Shown: piece after piece, positions 34,983 through 44,800 of the stretch
Layout of the letters: each line of letters begins with the position of its first letter
Numbering within the stretch: position 1 is the stretch's first letter
Assembly (NCBI RefSeq): GCF_016522535.1
Contig: NZ_JAEHOI010000004.1
Coordinates: 112,001 to 176,000 of the forward strand
Length of the DNA stretch: 64,000 nucleotides
DNA from: Leucobacter edaphi
GTDB taxonomy: Bacteria; Actinomycetota; Actinomycetes; Actinomycetales; Microbacteriaceae
Direction of reading: 5' to 3'
Program-made: the position numbers and the translations under genes
The notes under the pieces: generated by a model
Told to the model about the DNA's origin: nothing
The model's input: the letters and a program-made list of their open reading frames with translations, nothing else
Databases searched by the model: none

Positions 34983-36944
34983 GTGACCCCTGCGCCCTCC
35001 GACCCGATGATCGGGCAGACGCTCGACGGACGCTACGCGATTCGCTCGCGTATCGCCCGCGGCGGTATGGCGATGGTCTATCTGGCGAACGATCTCCGCC
35101 TGGAGCGCCGCGTCGCCGTCAAGGTCATGCACGAACACCTCGCGGAGGACGACAACTTCACGCGACGCTTCGAGCAGGAGGCGAGAAGCGCGGCGCGGCT
35201 CTCGCATCCGAACCTCGTGAACGTCTTCGATCAGGGCCACGATCTGGGCCGAACGTACCTGGTGATGGAGTATCTCCCGAGCATCACGCTCCGCGAGCTC
35301 CTGAAGCAGCAGAAGAGCCTGACCGCCGAACAGTCGATGGAAATCGGCGAGGCGGTGCTCGCGGGGCTCGCCGCGGCACACCGTGCGGGAATCGTGCATC
35401 GTGATCTGAAGCCCGAGAATGTGATGCTCGCGGACGACGGCAGGATCAAGCTCGGCGATTTCGGGCTCGCGCGCGCGGTGAGCGCCAATACGACAACGGG
35501 GCAGGCGCTGCTCGGCACGATCGCGTATCTCTCTCCGGAGCTCGTCACCCGCGGCGTCGCGGATGCGCGCAGCGACGTGTACGCCTTCGGGATCATGCTC
35601 TACGAAATGCTCACGGGAGAGCAGCCGTTCACGGGCGAGCAACCGATGCAGATCGCCTATCAGCACGCTCACTCCGAGGTTCCCGCACCCTCGCTGAGAA
35701 GCACCGAGGCCTCACCCGAGCTCGACCAGCTCGTGCTCTGGACCACGCAGCGCGAACCGGAGCAGCGTCCGCTCGACGCCGGCGAGGCGCTCGACTTCCT
35801 GTCGGCCGTTCGCCGCGGCGAACCCGGGGAGAATGCCACGCGGGTCCTCCCGAGCGATCTGGGGGGCACGCCGACGCCGTCCACGACGGTCCTCGATCGG
35901 GTGCAGCAGGAGGCTCTCGCCGCCGGCAGCGCGTTCACGGATGGCGGCTCCTTCGCGGGGACCGCCGAGCAGACGCCAGCGGCCGACCCGCCCGTCCCAG
36001 CTGGCCCGATCGAGCTCGCCGCCGCCTCCGCGGCGAAGCGCAGGCGTCGGGGCGTCTGGGCCGCGCTGATCGTGGCCGTGCTCGTCGTCGTCGCGGGAGG
36101 AATCGGCTGGTGGTTCGGGCAGGGGCCCGGCTCGAAGGTCGCCGTTCCCGGCGTGGCCGGGCAAGACCTCGCGGCCGCTGAATCCCTGATCAACGAGCAG
36201 CAGCTCGTGCCAGAGGTGTTCGAGTGCTCGAGCCTCGAGATCCCGGCGGGCAAGGCAGTGCGCACCGAGCCGGGCGAGGGCACCCGCCTCGATCGCGGGG
36301 CGACCGTGCGCGTCTGCAAGTCCACTGGCCCGCGCCAGCTCGCCGTCCCCACGATCGTCGGGCTCGCGCAGCCGAAAGCGCAGGAGCTCATCGGCTCGCA
36401 GGGCTTCACCTTCGGCAAGGTCATCGAGGAGCGATTCTCCGATCAGCAGAAGGGCACCGTGCTGGCGGCGCTCGACGCCGACGGCAACGGGCTCGGCGAG
36501 ACCTACTCCGAGAAGGGGCGGATCGATCTCATCGTCTCCGCCGGCGGGTTCCCCGACGTCACCGGCAGCTCTCCGGAGCAGGCGGCCTCGAAGCTGCGCG
36601 AGGCCGGCCTCGAGCACGCCCCCGAACACAACACCGAGGCCTACAGCGACACCGTGAAGAAGGGCTCCGTCATCGGCATCGTGCCCCTCTCCGAGACCGT
36701 GCGGGTGGGCGACACCGTCGGCCTGCAGATCTCGCTCGGCCCCGAGCTGTTCGACATCCCCGATGTCGCGGGAAAGCCGCTGCAGGAGGCGATGAACATC
36801 CTCTCCGGCGCCGGGTTCAAGCCTTCGACGCTCGTCCCCGACGCGCTGAGGGACTTCGCGAAGGCGACCGGAACGGACCCCGGTGCTGGCAAGCGCGCGC
36901 CGAAGGGCGCCGAGATCCGCGTCAAGAGCACGATCTCGCTCTAG
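34983..36944 (+). CDS. Serine/threonine protein kinase with PASTA domains (PknL-like)
   Basis: Receptor kinase, 653 residues. The cytoplasmic kinase domain (about 14-275) has the ATP Lys (Lys47 in VAVKVM), HRDLKPEN with catalytic Asp141, DFGLA (159-163) and a Thr-rich activation loop (SANTTTGQALLGT). A juxtamembrane linker rich in Pro/Ala/Thr leads to one membrane segment (about 356-378), then four extracellular PASTA repeats that would sense muropeptides or lipid II. Neighbours are Rv2175c-like (divergent) and DAHP synthase (convergent), the pknL order of mycobacteria; the corynebacterial PknL also carries PASTA domains. Likely targets include Rv2175c-like, DivIVA and GarA-type proteins, by analogy. 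Confidence 0.95.
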   Translation: MTPAPSDPMIGQTLDGRYAIRSRIARGGMAMVYLANDLRLERRVAVKVMHEHLAEDDNFTRRFEQEARSAARLSHPNLVNVFDQGHDLGRTYLVMEYLPSITLRELLKQQKSLTAEQSMEIGEAVLAGLAAAHRAGIVHRDLKPENVMLADDGRIKLGDFGLARAVSANTTTGQALLGTIAYLSPELVTRGVADARSDVYAFGIMLYEMLTGEQPFTGEQPMQIAYQHAHSEVPAPSLRSTEASPELDQLVLWTTQREPEQRPLDAGEALDFLSAVRRGEPGENATRVLPSDLGGTPTPSTTVLDRVQQEALAAGSAFTDGGSFAGTAEQTPAADPPVPAGPIELAAASAAKRRRRGVWAALIVAVLVVVAGGIGWWFGQGPGSKVAVPGVAGQDLAAAESLINEQQLVPEVFECSSLEIPAGKAVRTEPGEGTRLDRGATVRVCKSTGPRQLAVPTIVGLAQPKAQELIGSQGFTFGKVIEERFSDQQKGTVLAALDADGNGLGETYSEKGRIDLIVSAGGFPDVTGSSPEQAASKLREAGLEHAPEHNTEAYSDTVKKGSVIGIVPLSETVRVGDTVGLQISLGPELFDIPDVAGKPLQEAMNILSGAGFKPSTLVPDALRDFAKATGTDPGAGKRAPKGAEIRVKSTISL

Positions 36945-37040
36945 CGTCGGGATCTCCCGACCCCGCGCCGCACCGTCCTCGCAGGAGCCGGCAGCGCAAA
37001 ACGAAGCGCGTCGCGCCCGCTCACGCGCGAGAAACGCGCA

Positions 37041-37070
37041 GGGGCGCCGCGCGAACCCGCGCGGCGCCCC
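37041..37070. terminator. GC-rich hairpin between convergent kinase and DAHP synthase genes
   Basis: A perfect 13-bp stem (37041-37053 with 37058-37070) and a 4-base loop lie 97 bases after the kinase stop and 14 bases after the DAHP synthase stop. There is no T tract on either strand, but such bare GC hairpins are common between convergent actinobacterial genes and it may serve both. Confidence 0.65.
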
Positions 37071-37083
37071 TCACTCCCCCTGA

Positions 37084-38454
37084 TCAGCGGGAAAAACGCT
37101 TGAGTTCTTCGGCCACCCGGAACGCGAGCTCGAGCGACTGCATGTGGTTGAGCCTCGGGTCGCAGACCGACTCGTAGCGGGTCGCGAGCGTGGCCTCGTC
37201 GATGTTCTCGGAGCCGCCGAGGCACTCGGTCACGTCGTCGCCGGTGAGCTCAACGTGGATCCCGCCGGGCACGGTGCCCGCGGCGCGGTGCGACTCGAAG
37301 AACCCGAGGAGCTCGTCCATCACGTCGTCGAAGCGGCGCGTCTTGTACCCCGTCGCCGTGGTGATGCCGTTGCCGTGCATCGGATCGGTGATCCACAGCG
37401 GGGTCGCCCCCGCATCGCGAACGCCCTCGAGCAGCCCCGGCAGCACGTCGCGGATCTTGCCGGCACCCATGCGAGTGATGAAGGTGAGGCGGCCCGGCTC
37501 GCGCTCGGGATCGAGCTTGTCGATGAGCCGCAGCGCATCGTCAACGGTCGCCGTCGGGCCGAGCTTCACCCCGATCGGGTTGCGGACGTGCGACAGGAAC
37601 TCCACGTGGGCCCCGTCGAGATCGCGGGTCCGCTCCCCGATCCAGAGCATGTGCGCCGAGGTGTCGTAGAGCTCGCCCGTCCGCGAGTCGATGCGGGTGA
37701 GCGGGCGCTCGTAGTCGAGCAGCAGCGCCTCGTGGCTGACGTAGAACTCGGTCTGCGTGAGTGCCGTGTGATCCACCCCGCAGGCGTCCATGAACTTCAG
37801 GGCGCGATCGATCTCGGCGGCCAGCGACTCGTAGCGCTGGTTGGCCGGGTTCGACACGAAGCCGCGATTCCACGCGTGCACCTGGCGCAGGTCGGCGAAA
37901 CCGCCCTGCGTGAACGCGCGAATGAGGTTCAGCGTCGAGGCGGAGACGTGGTAGCCCTGCACGAGGCGCGACGGATCGGCGGTGCGGGACTCCTCGGTGA
38001 AGTCGTAGCCGTTGACGAGGTCGCCGCGGTAGGCCGGCAGCGTGACCCCCTCGCGGGTCTCGGAGTCGCTCGAGCGCGGCTTCGCGAACTGCCCGGCCAT
38101 GCGACCCACCTTGATCACGGGGGTCGATGCGCCGTACGTGAGCACGACGGCCATCTGGAGCAGCGTCTTCACGCGGTCGCGGATCTTGTCCGCAGTGGCC
38201 GCCTCGAAGGTCTCGGCGCAGTCGCCGCCCTGCAGCAGGAAAGCCTCACCGCGCGCAGCGGAGGCCAGGCGCTCGCGGAGCTGGTCCGCCTCGCCGGCGA
38301 AGACGAGCGGCGGCTGCAGTGCGAGGTCCTCCCCTGCGCGCTCGACGGCCGCGGCGTCCGGCCAGCTCGGCTGCTGCTTCGCTGGCAGCTCGCGATAGCG
38401 ATCGAGCTCGGCGATCAGGCGCGCTGCTGCTGTCTCGTCGATCTGGCTCGTCAT
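37084..38454 (-). CDS. aroG: 3-deoxy-7-phosphoheptulonate synthase, class II
   Basis: First step of the shikimate pathway: phosphoenolpyruvate plus erythrose 4-phosphate to DAHP. The 456-residue protein is a plant-like class II enzyme, with FLLQGGDCAETF (about 72-83, metal Cys), KVGRMAGQFAKPRS, WIGERTRDLDGAHVEF, MGAGKIRD, WITDPMHGN and GGIHVELTGDDVTECLGG, all diagnostic. The ATG has GAGGG 8 bases upstream. The gene holds the same place relative to pknL and plsC as Rv2178c in M. tuberculosis, where the enzyme also activates chorismate mutase. Confidence 0.97.
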   Translation of the reverse strand: MTSQIDETAAARLIAELDRYRELPAKQQPSWPDAAAVERAGEDLALQPPLVFAGEADQLRERLASAARGEAFLLQGGDCAETFEAATADKIRDRVKTLLQMAVVLTYGASTPVIKVGRMAGQFAKPRSSDSETREGVTLPAYRGDLVNGYDFTEESRTADPSRLVQGYHVSASTLNLIRAFTQGGFADLRQVHAWNRGFVSNPANQRYESLAAEIDRALKFMDACGVDHTALTQTEFYVSHEALLLDYERPLTRIDSRTGELYDTSAHMLWIGERTRDLDGAHVEFLSHVRNPIGVKLGPTATVDDALRLIDKLDPEREPGRLTFITRMGAGKIRDVLPGLLEGVRDAGATPLWITDPMHGNGITTATGYKTRRFDDVMDELLGFFESHRAAGTVPGGIHVELTGDDVTECLGGSENIDEATLATRYESVCDPRLNHMQSLELAFRVAEELKRFSR

Positions 38455-38580
38455 CTTCGATCCCTCGGGTCGTTTTCTGCGTCGATCGGCGGTGCGCCGC
38501 GACCTTTCCAGCCTACTAGGCCGGGAGACGCCGCTGTTCCGCGCTCCGCGAACCGGCGCGGGCGCTGGCTCGCGGGCCGC

Positions 38581-39258
38581 CTAGGCGGCTTTGGCGCGCA
38601 CGCTCGACGCGTAGACGTCGACGTATTCCTGGCCGCTGAGCTTCTGAATCTCGAGCATGATCTCGTCGGTCACGCTGCGCAGCACGAAACGGTCGGCGCT
38701 CATCCCCGCGAAGCGGGAGAAGTCGAGGGGCTTGCCGATCACGGTGCCGATGCGGCGGAGCTTCGGGAACTTGGCGCCAATCGGCATCGCCTTCTCGGTG
38801 TCGATCATGACGATCGGCACGACCACAGCGCCCGACTCGAGCACGAGCCGAGCGACGCCGGTCCGGCCCCGGTACAGGCGCGCATCGGGGCTGCGCGTGC
38901 CCTCCGGGTAGATTCCCAGCACATCCCCACGATCGAGGACGCTCAGGCCCGTGTTGAGCGAGGCCTCGGAGGCTTTTCCGCCTGAGCGGTCGATCGGCAG
39001 CTGTCCGACGGCGGTCATAAAGGTCTTGACCAGCCATCCCTTCAGGCCTTTTCCGGTGAAGTAGTCGCTCTTCGCCAGGAAGTACACGCGACGGTCCACC
39101 ATGAGGGGCATGAAGAACGAATCGATGACCGAAAGGTGATTTCCGACAATAATTACCGGTCCGGAAGCCGGAATGTTCTCGGCACCCTCCACCCACGGGC
39201 GGTACAACGTTTTCAAAAACGGCCCGATGATCAGGTGTTTAAAGATCCAATAGAGCAC
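38581..39258 (-). CDS. 1-acyl-sn-glycerol-3-phosphate acyltransferase family (PlsC)
   Basis: Transfers an acyl chain to lysophosphatidate or a related acceptor at the membrane. From the GTG at 39258 the protein has 225 residues: a hydrophobic N-terminus (VLYWIFKHLIIGPFL), the catalytic HX4D motif in GNHLSVIDSFF (His41, Asp46), the acceptor-binding YPEGTRSPD, and VVVPIVMIDTEKAMP. Earlier in-frame starts (for example ATG at 39333) exist but add atypical sequence. AGAGGA lies about 11 bases before the GTG. It is divergent from the acyl-CoA ligase gene, which may supply its acyl donor. Confidence 0.92.
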   Translation of the reverse strand: MLYWIFKHLIIGPFLKTLYRPWVEGAENIPASGPVIIVGNHLSVIDSFFMPLMVDRRVYFLAKSDYFTGKGLKGWLVKTFMTAVGQLPIDRSGGKASEASLNTGLSVLDRGDVLGIYPEGTRSPDARLYRGRTGVARLVLESGAVVVPIVMIDTEKAMPIGAKFPKLRRIGTVIGKPLDFSRFAGMSADRFVLRSVTDEIMLEIQKLSGQEYVDVYASSVRAKAA

Positions 39259-39397
39259 GGTCGGCGTTTTCCTCTCGACGAGGAACCAGAATAGCCGCTC
39301 AGCACCCCGTGACACGCATACAGATAGGCTCATTTCATATGCCGCGCGTTGCAGCGCGCAGATTGCGACCGGTACACGAGGTATCAAAGGAGCTCCC

Positions 39398-41224
39398 GTG
39401 CAACAGACTGAGACCCCTGTTCTCATTCCATCCGTCCCCGAGGACAACATCACCGACCTGCTCGAGCAGCGCGTCGCCGCCACCCCCGATCGCGCGATCT
39501 TCGCGGTCCCGGATGGCCAGGGCTGGGCCGACATCACCGCGACGGAGTTCCGCCGCCAGGTGATCGAGCTCGCCAAGGGCTTCGCCGCCGCCGGAATCGA
39601 GCCGGGCGAGCGCGTCGCCTTCATGTGCAAGACGAGCTACGAGTGGACGCTCGTGGACTTTGCCCTCCACTACGCGGGCGCCGTCATGGTCCCCGTCTAC
39701 GAGACTTCCTCGCCGCTCCAGATCCACTGGATCGTCGAGAACTCCGGCGCGCGCGCCATGCTCACCGAGACGAAGGATCACGCTGATCGCTTTGAGGAGC
39801 TGCGCCAGGAGGCGAAGAACGTCACGCTCAGCTGGCGCATGGACGAGGGAGCGCTCGCCGAGCTGCGCGCCCTCGGCGCGGACGTCAGCGACGAGGAGAT
39901 CGAGCGTCGCCGCAACATCGCCGTCGGCTCCGACATCGCCACGCTCATCTACACCTCCGGCTCGACCGGCCGCCCCAAGGGCTGCGTGCTCACCCACTCG
40001 AACTTCGTCGACCTCGCCCGCAACGCCGCGGGCGCGCTCAGCGAAGTCGTGCAGCAGCCCGGCTCCTCGACCCTGCTGTTCGTCACCCTCGCGCACGTCT
40101 TCGCGCGCTTCATCTCCGTGCTCGCCGTGCACTCCGGTGTGCGCGTCGGGCACCAGGCCGACACGACCCAGCTGCTCCCCGCGCTCGGCACCTTCCGCCC
40201 GACCTTCCTGCTCGCCGTTCCGCGCGTGTTCGAGAAGGTCTACAACTCGGCCGAGCAGTCCACCGAAGCCGATGGCAAGGGCAAGATCTTCCGCGCCGCA
40301 GCGCGGGTCGCGGTGCAGCACTCCGAGGCGCTCGACGCCGGCAAGGTTCCGTTCATGCTCGGGATCAAGTTCAAGCTGTTCGACAAGCTCGTCTACGCGA
40401 AGCTCCGTGAGAAGCTCGGCGGCCGCGTGAAGTACGCGGTCTCGGGGTCGGCGCCGCTCAGCCACTACCTCGGCCACTTCTACCGCAGCCTGGGCGTGAA
40501 GATCCTCGAGGGCTACGGCCTCACCGAGACGACGGCCCCCGTGTCCGTCAACCTGCCGGACAAGTTCAAGATCGGCACCGTGGGCCCGGCTCTCCCCGGC
40601 CACACGATCCGGATTGCCGAGGACGGCGAGATCGAAGTCAAGGGCATCGACGTCTTCAAGGAGTACTGGGAGAACCCCGAGGCCACGAAGGCCGTCTTCA
40701 CCGAGGACGGCTTCTTCAAGACCGGCGATCTGGGATCCCTCGACGCCGACGGCTACCTCACGATCACGGGCCGCAAGAAGGAGATCATCGTCACCGCCGG
40801 CGGCAAGAATGTCTCCCCCGCCGCGCTCGAGGACCCGATCCGCGCGAACACGATCATCAGCCAGGTCGTCGTCGTCGGCGACCAGAAGCCGTTCATCGCG
40901 GCACTCGTGACGCTCGACACGGAGATGCTCCCCGCCTGGTTGAACAACGCTGGCGAGGATCCCAACATGTCGATCGAAGAGGCCTCGCGGAATCCGAAGG
41001 TGCTCGCCGAGGTGCAGAGCGCGATCGACGAGGGCAACAAGTACGTTTCCCGCGCCGAGTCGATTCGCAAGTTCGTGATCCTCCCGACCGACTTCTTCGA
41101 GGCGAACGGCCATCTGACCCCGAAGATGAGCATCAAGCGCGACAACATCCTCCGCGACTTCGCGGGCGAGATCGCCGCCATCTACGGCGAGAACCCCAGC
41201 ACGGAGGCGCTGCAGACGCCCTAG
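39398..41224 (+). CDS. Long-chain fatty acid--CoA ligase (FadD15-like)
   Basis: Activates fatty acids to acyl-CoA through an acyl-adenylate. The 608-residue AMP-binding protein has the phosphate loop YTSGSTGRPKG (185-195), the acyl-CoA synthetase motif GYGLTETTAPV (about 370-380), TGDLGSLDADGYLTITGRKKEII (hinge region, about 441-463) and the C-terminal TPKMSIKRDNI with the catalytic Lys. The GTG start has AAAGGAG 7 bases upstream. Together with plsC it forms a divergent pair for phospholipid synthesis. A long hairpin terminator follows. Confidence 0.94.
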   Translation: MQQTETPVLIPSVPEDNITDLLEQRVAATPDRAIFAVPDGQGWADITATEFRRQVIELAKGFAAAGIEPGERVAFMCKTSYEWTLVDFALHYAGAVMVPVYETSSPLQIHWIVENSGARAMLTETKDHADRFEELRQEAKNVTLSWRMDEGALAELRALGADVSDEEIERRRNIAVGSDIATLIYTSGSTGRPKGCVLTHSNFVDLARNAAGALSEVVQQPGSSTLLFVTLAHVFARFISVLAVHSGVRVGHQADTTQLLPALGTFRPTFLLAVPRVFEKVYNSAEQSTEADGKGKIFRAAARVAVQHSEALDAGKVPFMLGIKFKLFDKLVYAKLREKLGGRVKYAVSGSAPLSHYLGHFYRSLGVKILEGYGLTETTAPVSVNLPDKFKIGTVGPALPGHTIRIAEDGEIEVKGIDVFKEYWENPEATKAVFTEDGFFKTGDLGSLDADGYLTITGRKKEIIVTAGGKNVSPAALEDPIRANTIISQVVVVGDQKPFIAALVTLDTEMLPAWLNNAGEDPNMSIEEASRNPKVLAEVQSAIDEGNKYVSRAESIRKFVILPTDFFEANGHLTPKMSIKRDNILRDFAGEIAAIYGENPSTEALQTP

Positions 41225-41252
41225 TCCAGCCGCTCCGGCCGACCCGCGGCGC

Positions 41253-41300
41253 AACGGAACAGGCCCCCGGCTCGCACTGAGCCAGGGGCCTGTTCCGTTT
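41253..41300. terminator. Long hairpin terminator between convergent acyl-CoA ligase and def
   Basis: About 20 bp of stem (41254-41273 with 41279-41298, one mismatch) around a 5-base loop, with TTTCTT on the plus-strand side. It sits 28 bases after the ligase stop and 20 bases after the def stop, so it may terminate both genes. Confidence 0.75.
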
Positions 41301-41320
41301 CTTCGAGCGGGAACGCCCGA

Positions 41321-41812
41321 TCAGAACCAGCTGGAGGTGCGGATCGCCCGCATCGCCTCGCCGCGGGTCTCGCGGTCGAGCCGCGAGATGTAGAGCTTGC
41401 CGTCGAGATGGTCGCACTCGTGCTGCAGAGCCTGCGCGAGCAGGCCCTCGCCGGAGATCACGATCTCCTTGCCGTCGAGGTCGATCCCGCGGACCGTCGC
41501 GCGCGGGTAGCGATCGACGTCGAACCACAGATCGGGCACGGAGAGGCAACCCTCGCCCGTGGGGACGGGGTCGCCCTCGAGCGCGACGATCTCCGGGTTC
41601 AGGATGTAGCTCACCGCGCCGTCGATGTGGAGACTGAAGGCGCGCTGGGTGTAGCCGATCTGCGTGGAGGCCAGCCCGGCACGGCCGTCGAAGGCCACCG
41701 TGTCAACGAGGTCGGCGACGAGCGCGCGCACGCCATCGTCGATGGTCTCGATCGGATCGCACACGGTGCGCAGCACCGGGTCGCCGAAGACTCGGATCTC
41801 CCGAATCGCCAT
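41321..41812 (-). CDS. def: Peptide deformylase
   Basis: Metal enzyme that removes the formyl group from nascent N-terminal methionine. The 163-residue protein has the three motifs: AGLASTQIG (45-53; the usual second Ala of GLAAXQ is Ser), EGCLSVP (87-93, metal Cys89), and QHECDHLDG (130-138, metal His131 and His135, catalytic Glu132). The ATG has GGAAGGA 6 bases upstream. It stands alone between a convergent acyl-CoA ligase and pyruvate carboxylase; no formyltransferase gene is adjacent. Confidence 0.96.
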   Translation of the reverse strand: MAIREIRVFGDPVLRTVCDPIETIDDGVRALVADLVDTVAFDGRAGLASTQIGYTQRAFSLHIDGAVSYILNPEIVALEGDPVPTGEGCLSVPDLWFDVDRYPRATVRGIDLDGKEIVISGEGLLAQALQHECDHLDGKLYISRLDRETRGEAMRAIRTSSWF

Positions 41813-41878
41813 GAGTGTTCCTTCCGTGCGGCGAGCAGCGGTGCGGTCCGCGCCGAGACGCGGGCCGCACCGAGGACG

Positions 41879-44800
41879 TCACGCGATCACTGCGATGAGG
41901 TCTCCCGCTTCGACCGAGCGGGTCCCCGTGAACGCGACGCGCTCGACCTTACCAGCCACGGGTGCGGTGATCGCCGCCTCCATCTTCATCGCCTCGATCG
42001 TGGCGACGGGCTGGCCGGAGTCGACGACGTCTCCCGCACCCGCCTTGATCGTGACCGTGCCCGAGAACGGCGCGGCGACATGGCCGGGATTGGTGCGGTC
42101 GGCCTTCTCCGCCTGGGGTGCATCGACCTGGATCGAAGCGTCCTTCACGAACACCTGCCTGAGCTGGCCGTTGACCCGCACCATCACGGTGCGCACGCCC
42201 TTGTCGTCGGCCTCACCGATCGCCTCGAGGCCCACGTAGATGCGGACGCCCCTGGCGAGGTCGATCGCGTGCTCGGCGCCGGGTTCGAGCCCGTACAGGT
42301 AGTCGGGGGTGTCGAGCACGGAGAGCTCCCCGAACTTCTCGCGCGCGTCCAGGAATGCCCTGGTCGGCTCAGGGAAGAGCAGGCGGTTGAGCGTGTTCTG
42401 GCGGGTGCGCCCAGGCTCCGAGAGGAGCTCGGCGTCGGCGTCCGCGAGGGGCGCGACGGCGATGTTGGGCGCACGACCCGCGAGGACGCGGCTGCGGAAC
42501 GGCTCGGGCCAGCCACCCGGAATCTCGCCGAGCTCGCCAGCGAGGAAGCCGACGACCGAATCCGGGATGTCGTAGTTGCCCGGGTTCGCCTCGAAATCGG
42601 CAGGATCGGCGTCGACGGCCGCGAGGTGCAGCGCGAGATCGCCGACGACCTTCGACGACGGCGTCACCTTCGGGATCCGGCCGAGGATCCGGTCGGCGGC
42701 CGCGTACATGTCCTCGATCTTCTCGAAGTCGTCCGCGAGGCCGAGCGCGATCGCCTGCTGGCGCAGGTTCGACAGCTGCCCGCCGGGGATCTCGTGCGCG
42801 TAGACGCGCCCGGTCGGGCTCGGCAGCCCCGACTCGAAGGGCTTGTACACGGAGCGCACGGCGTCCCAGTACGGTTCGAGCGCGAACACGGCGTCCTGCG
42901 AGAGCCCGGTGTCGCGATCCGTGTCGGCGAGCGCGGCGACGAGTCCGCCGAGCGAGGGCTGGCTCGTCGTGCCCGACATCGGGGCGGATGCCGCGTCGAC
43001 CGCGTCGACGCCCGCCTGCGCGGCCGCGAGGAGCGTCGCGAGCTGGCCGCCCGGGGTGTCGTGCGTGTGCAGGTGCACGGGGAGGTCGAAGCGCTCGCGC
43101 AGGGCGGTGACGAGCTTCGCCGCAGCGGCCGGGCGCAGGAGCCCCGCCATGTCCTTGATCGCGAGCACGTGCGCGCCGGCGTCGACGATCTCCTCGGCGA
43201 GGCCCAGGTAGTAGTCGAGCGTGTACTTGTCCTCGCCCGGCGACAGCAGGTTGCCGGTGTACGACATCGCGACCTCGGCGACCGCGGTCCCCGAGGCGCG
43301 CACCGCGTCGATCGCGACCCGCATCTGCTTGACGTCGTTGAGCGCGTCGAAGATGCGGAACACGTCAACGCCCGTCGCAGCGGCCTCCGCAACGAACGCC
43401 TCGGCGACGCGCGCCGGATACGGCGTGTACCCGACCGTGTTCTGTCCGCGGAGCAGCATCTGGATGGGGATGTTCGGCATCGCCTCCCGCAGCGCCGCCA
43501 GCCGCTCCCACGGGTCCTCCCCGAGGAAGCGCAGCGCGACGTCGTAGGTCGCCCCGCCCCAGGCCTCGACCGACCACAGCTCCGGCGTCATCCGCGCAAC
43601 GTACGGCGCGATCCGGACCAGGTCCTTCGTGCGCACCCGCGTCGCGAGCAGCGACTGGTGCGCGTCGCGGAACGTGGTCTCCGTGACCGCGAGGGCCTTC
43701 TGCTCGCGCAGGGCGCGCGCGTATCCGTCCGGGCCGAGCTCGAGCAGCCGCTGCCGCTGACCGGCGGGGGCCGGCGCCGAGAGGTCGACTCCCGTGGGAA
43801 GCTTCCGCGCGGGATCGGCGCGGTTCGGGCGCTCCCCGTTCGGCTGGTTCACCGTGACGTTGGCGACGTGCTGCAGGATCCGCGTCGCGCGATCCTTCGG
43901 CTTGTTCATCTCGAGCAGCTCGGGCCGCTCCTCGATGAAGGCAGTCGACACGTCCCCGGCCTGGAAGTCCGGGTCGGCGAGCACGGCCTGCAGGAACGGG
44001 ATGTTCGTCGCGACGCCGCGGATCCGGAACTCCGCGAGGGCGCGCCTCGCCCGCACGACGGCGTCCTCGAAGGAGCGGCCGCGGCAGGTCAGCTTCGCGA
44101 GCATCGAGTCGAAGTGCGGGCTGATCTGGGCGCCAGCGTTGATCGTGCCGCCGTCGAGGCGCACGCCGCCGCCGCCCGGCGAGCGGTACGCGGTGATCCG
44201 GCCCAGGTCGGGGCGGAAGCCGTTCGCGGGATCCTCCGTCGTGATCCGGCACTGCAGTGCCGCGCCGCGCAGCACGATCTCGTCCTGCGTGAGACCGATC
44301 TCCGCGAGCGATGCGCCCGCCGCGATCATCATCTGCGCGCGCACGAGATCGACGTCGGTGACCTCCTCCGTCACCGTGTGCTCGACCTGGATCCGCGGGT
44401 TCATCTCGATGAATACGTGCTCGCCCGCGCGCTCCCCCGCGGTGTCGAGCAGAAACTCGACCGTGCCGGCGTTCTCGTACCCGATGGACCGCGCGAACGC
44501 GATCGCGTCGCGCGTCAGCTCGTCCCGCTTCTCCTGGGAGAGGTTGGGTGCCGGGGCGATCTCGACGACCTTCTGGTGGCGGCGCTGCACGGAGCAGTCG
44601 CGCTCGAAGAGGTGCACCGTCGCGCCAGCAGCGTCCGCGAGAACCTGCACCTCGATGTGACGGGGCCGCAGCACCGCCTGCTCGATGAACATGGTGGGAT
44701 CGCCGAACGCGGACTCCGCCTCGCGCATGGCCGACTCGAGCGCCTCCCGCAGATCCTCGGCGCGCTCGACGCGACGCATGCCGCGACCGCCGCCGCCGGC

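Noticed and set aside
39259..39630. Upstream start for the PlsC-family gene
   Set aside because: The added residues overlap the divergent acyl-CoA ligase gene and its promoter and do not resemble PlsC N-termini.
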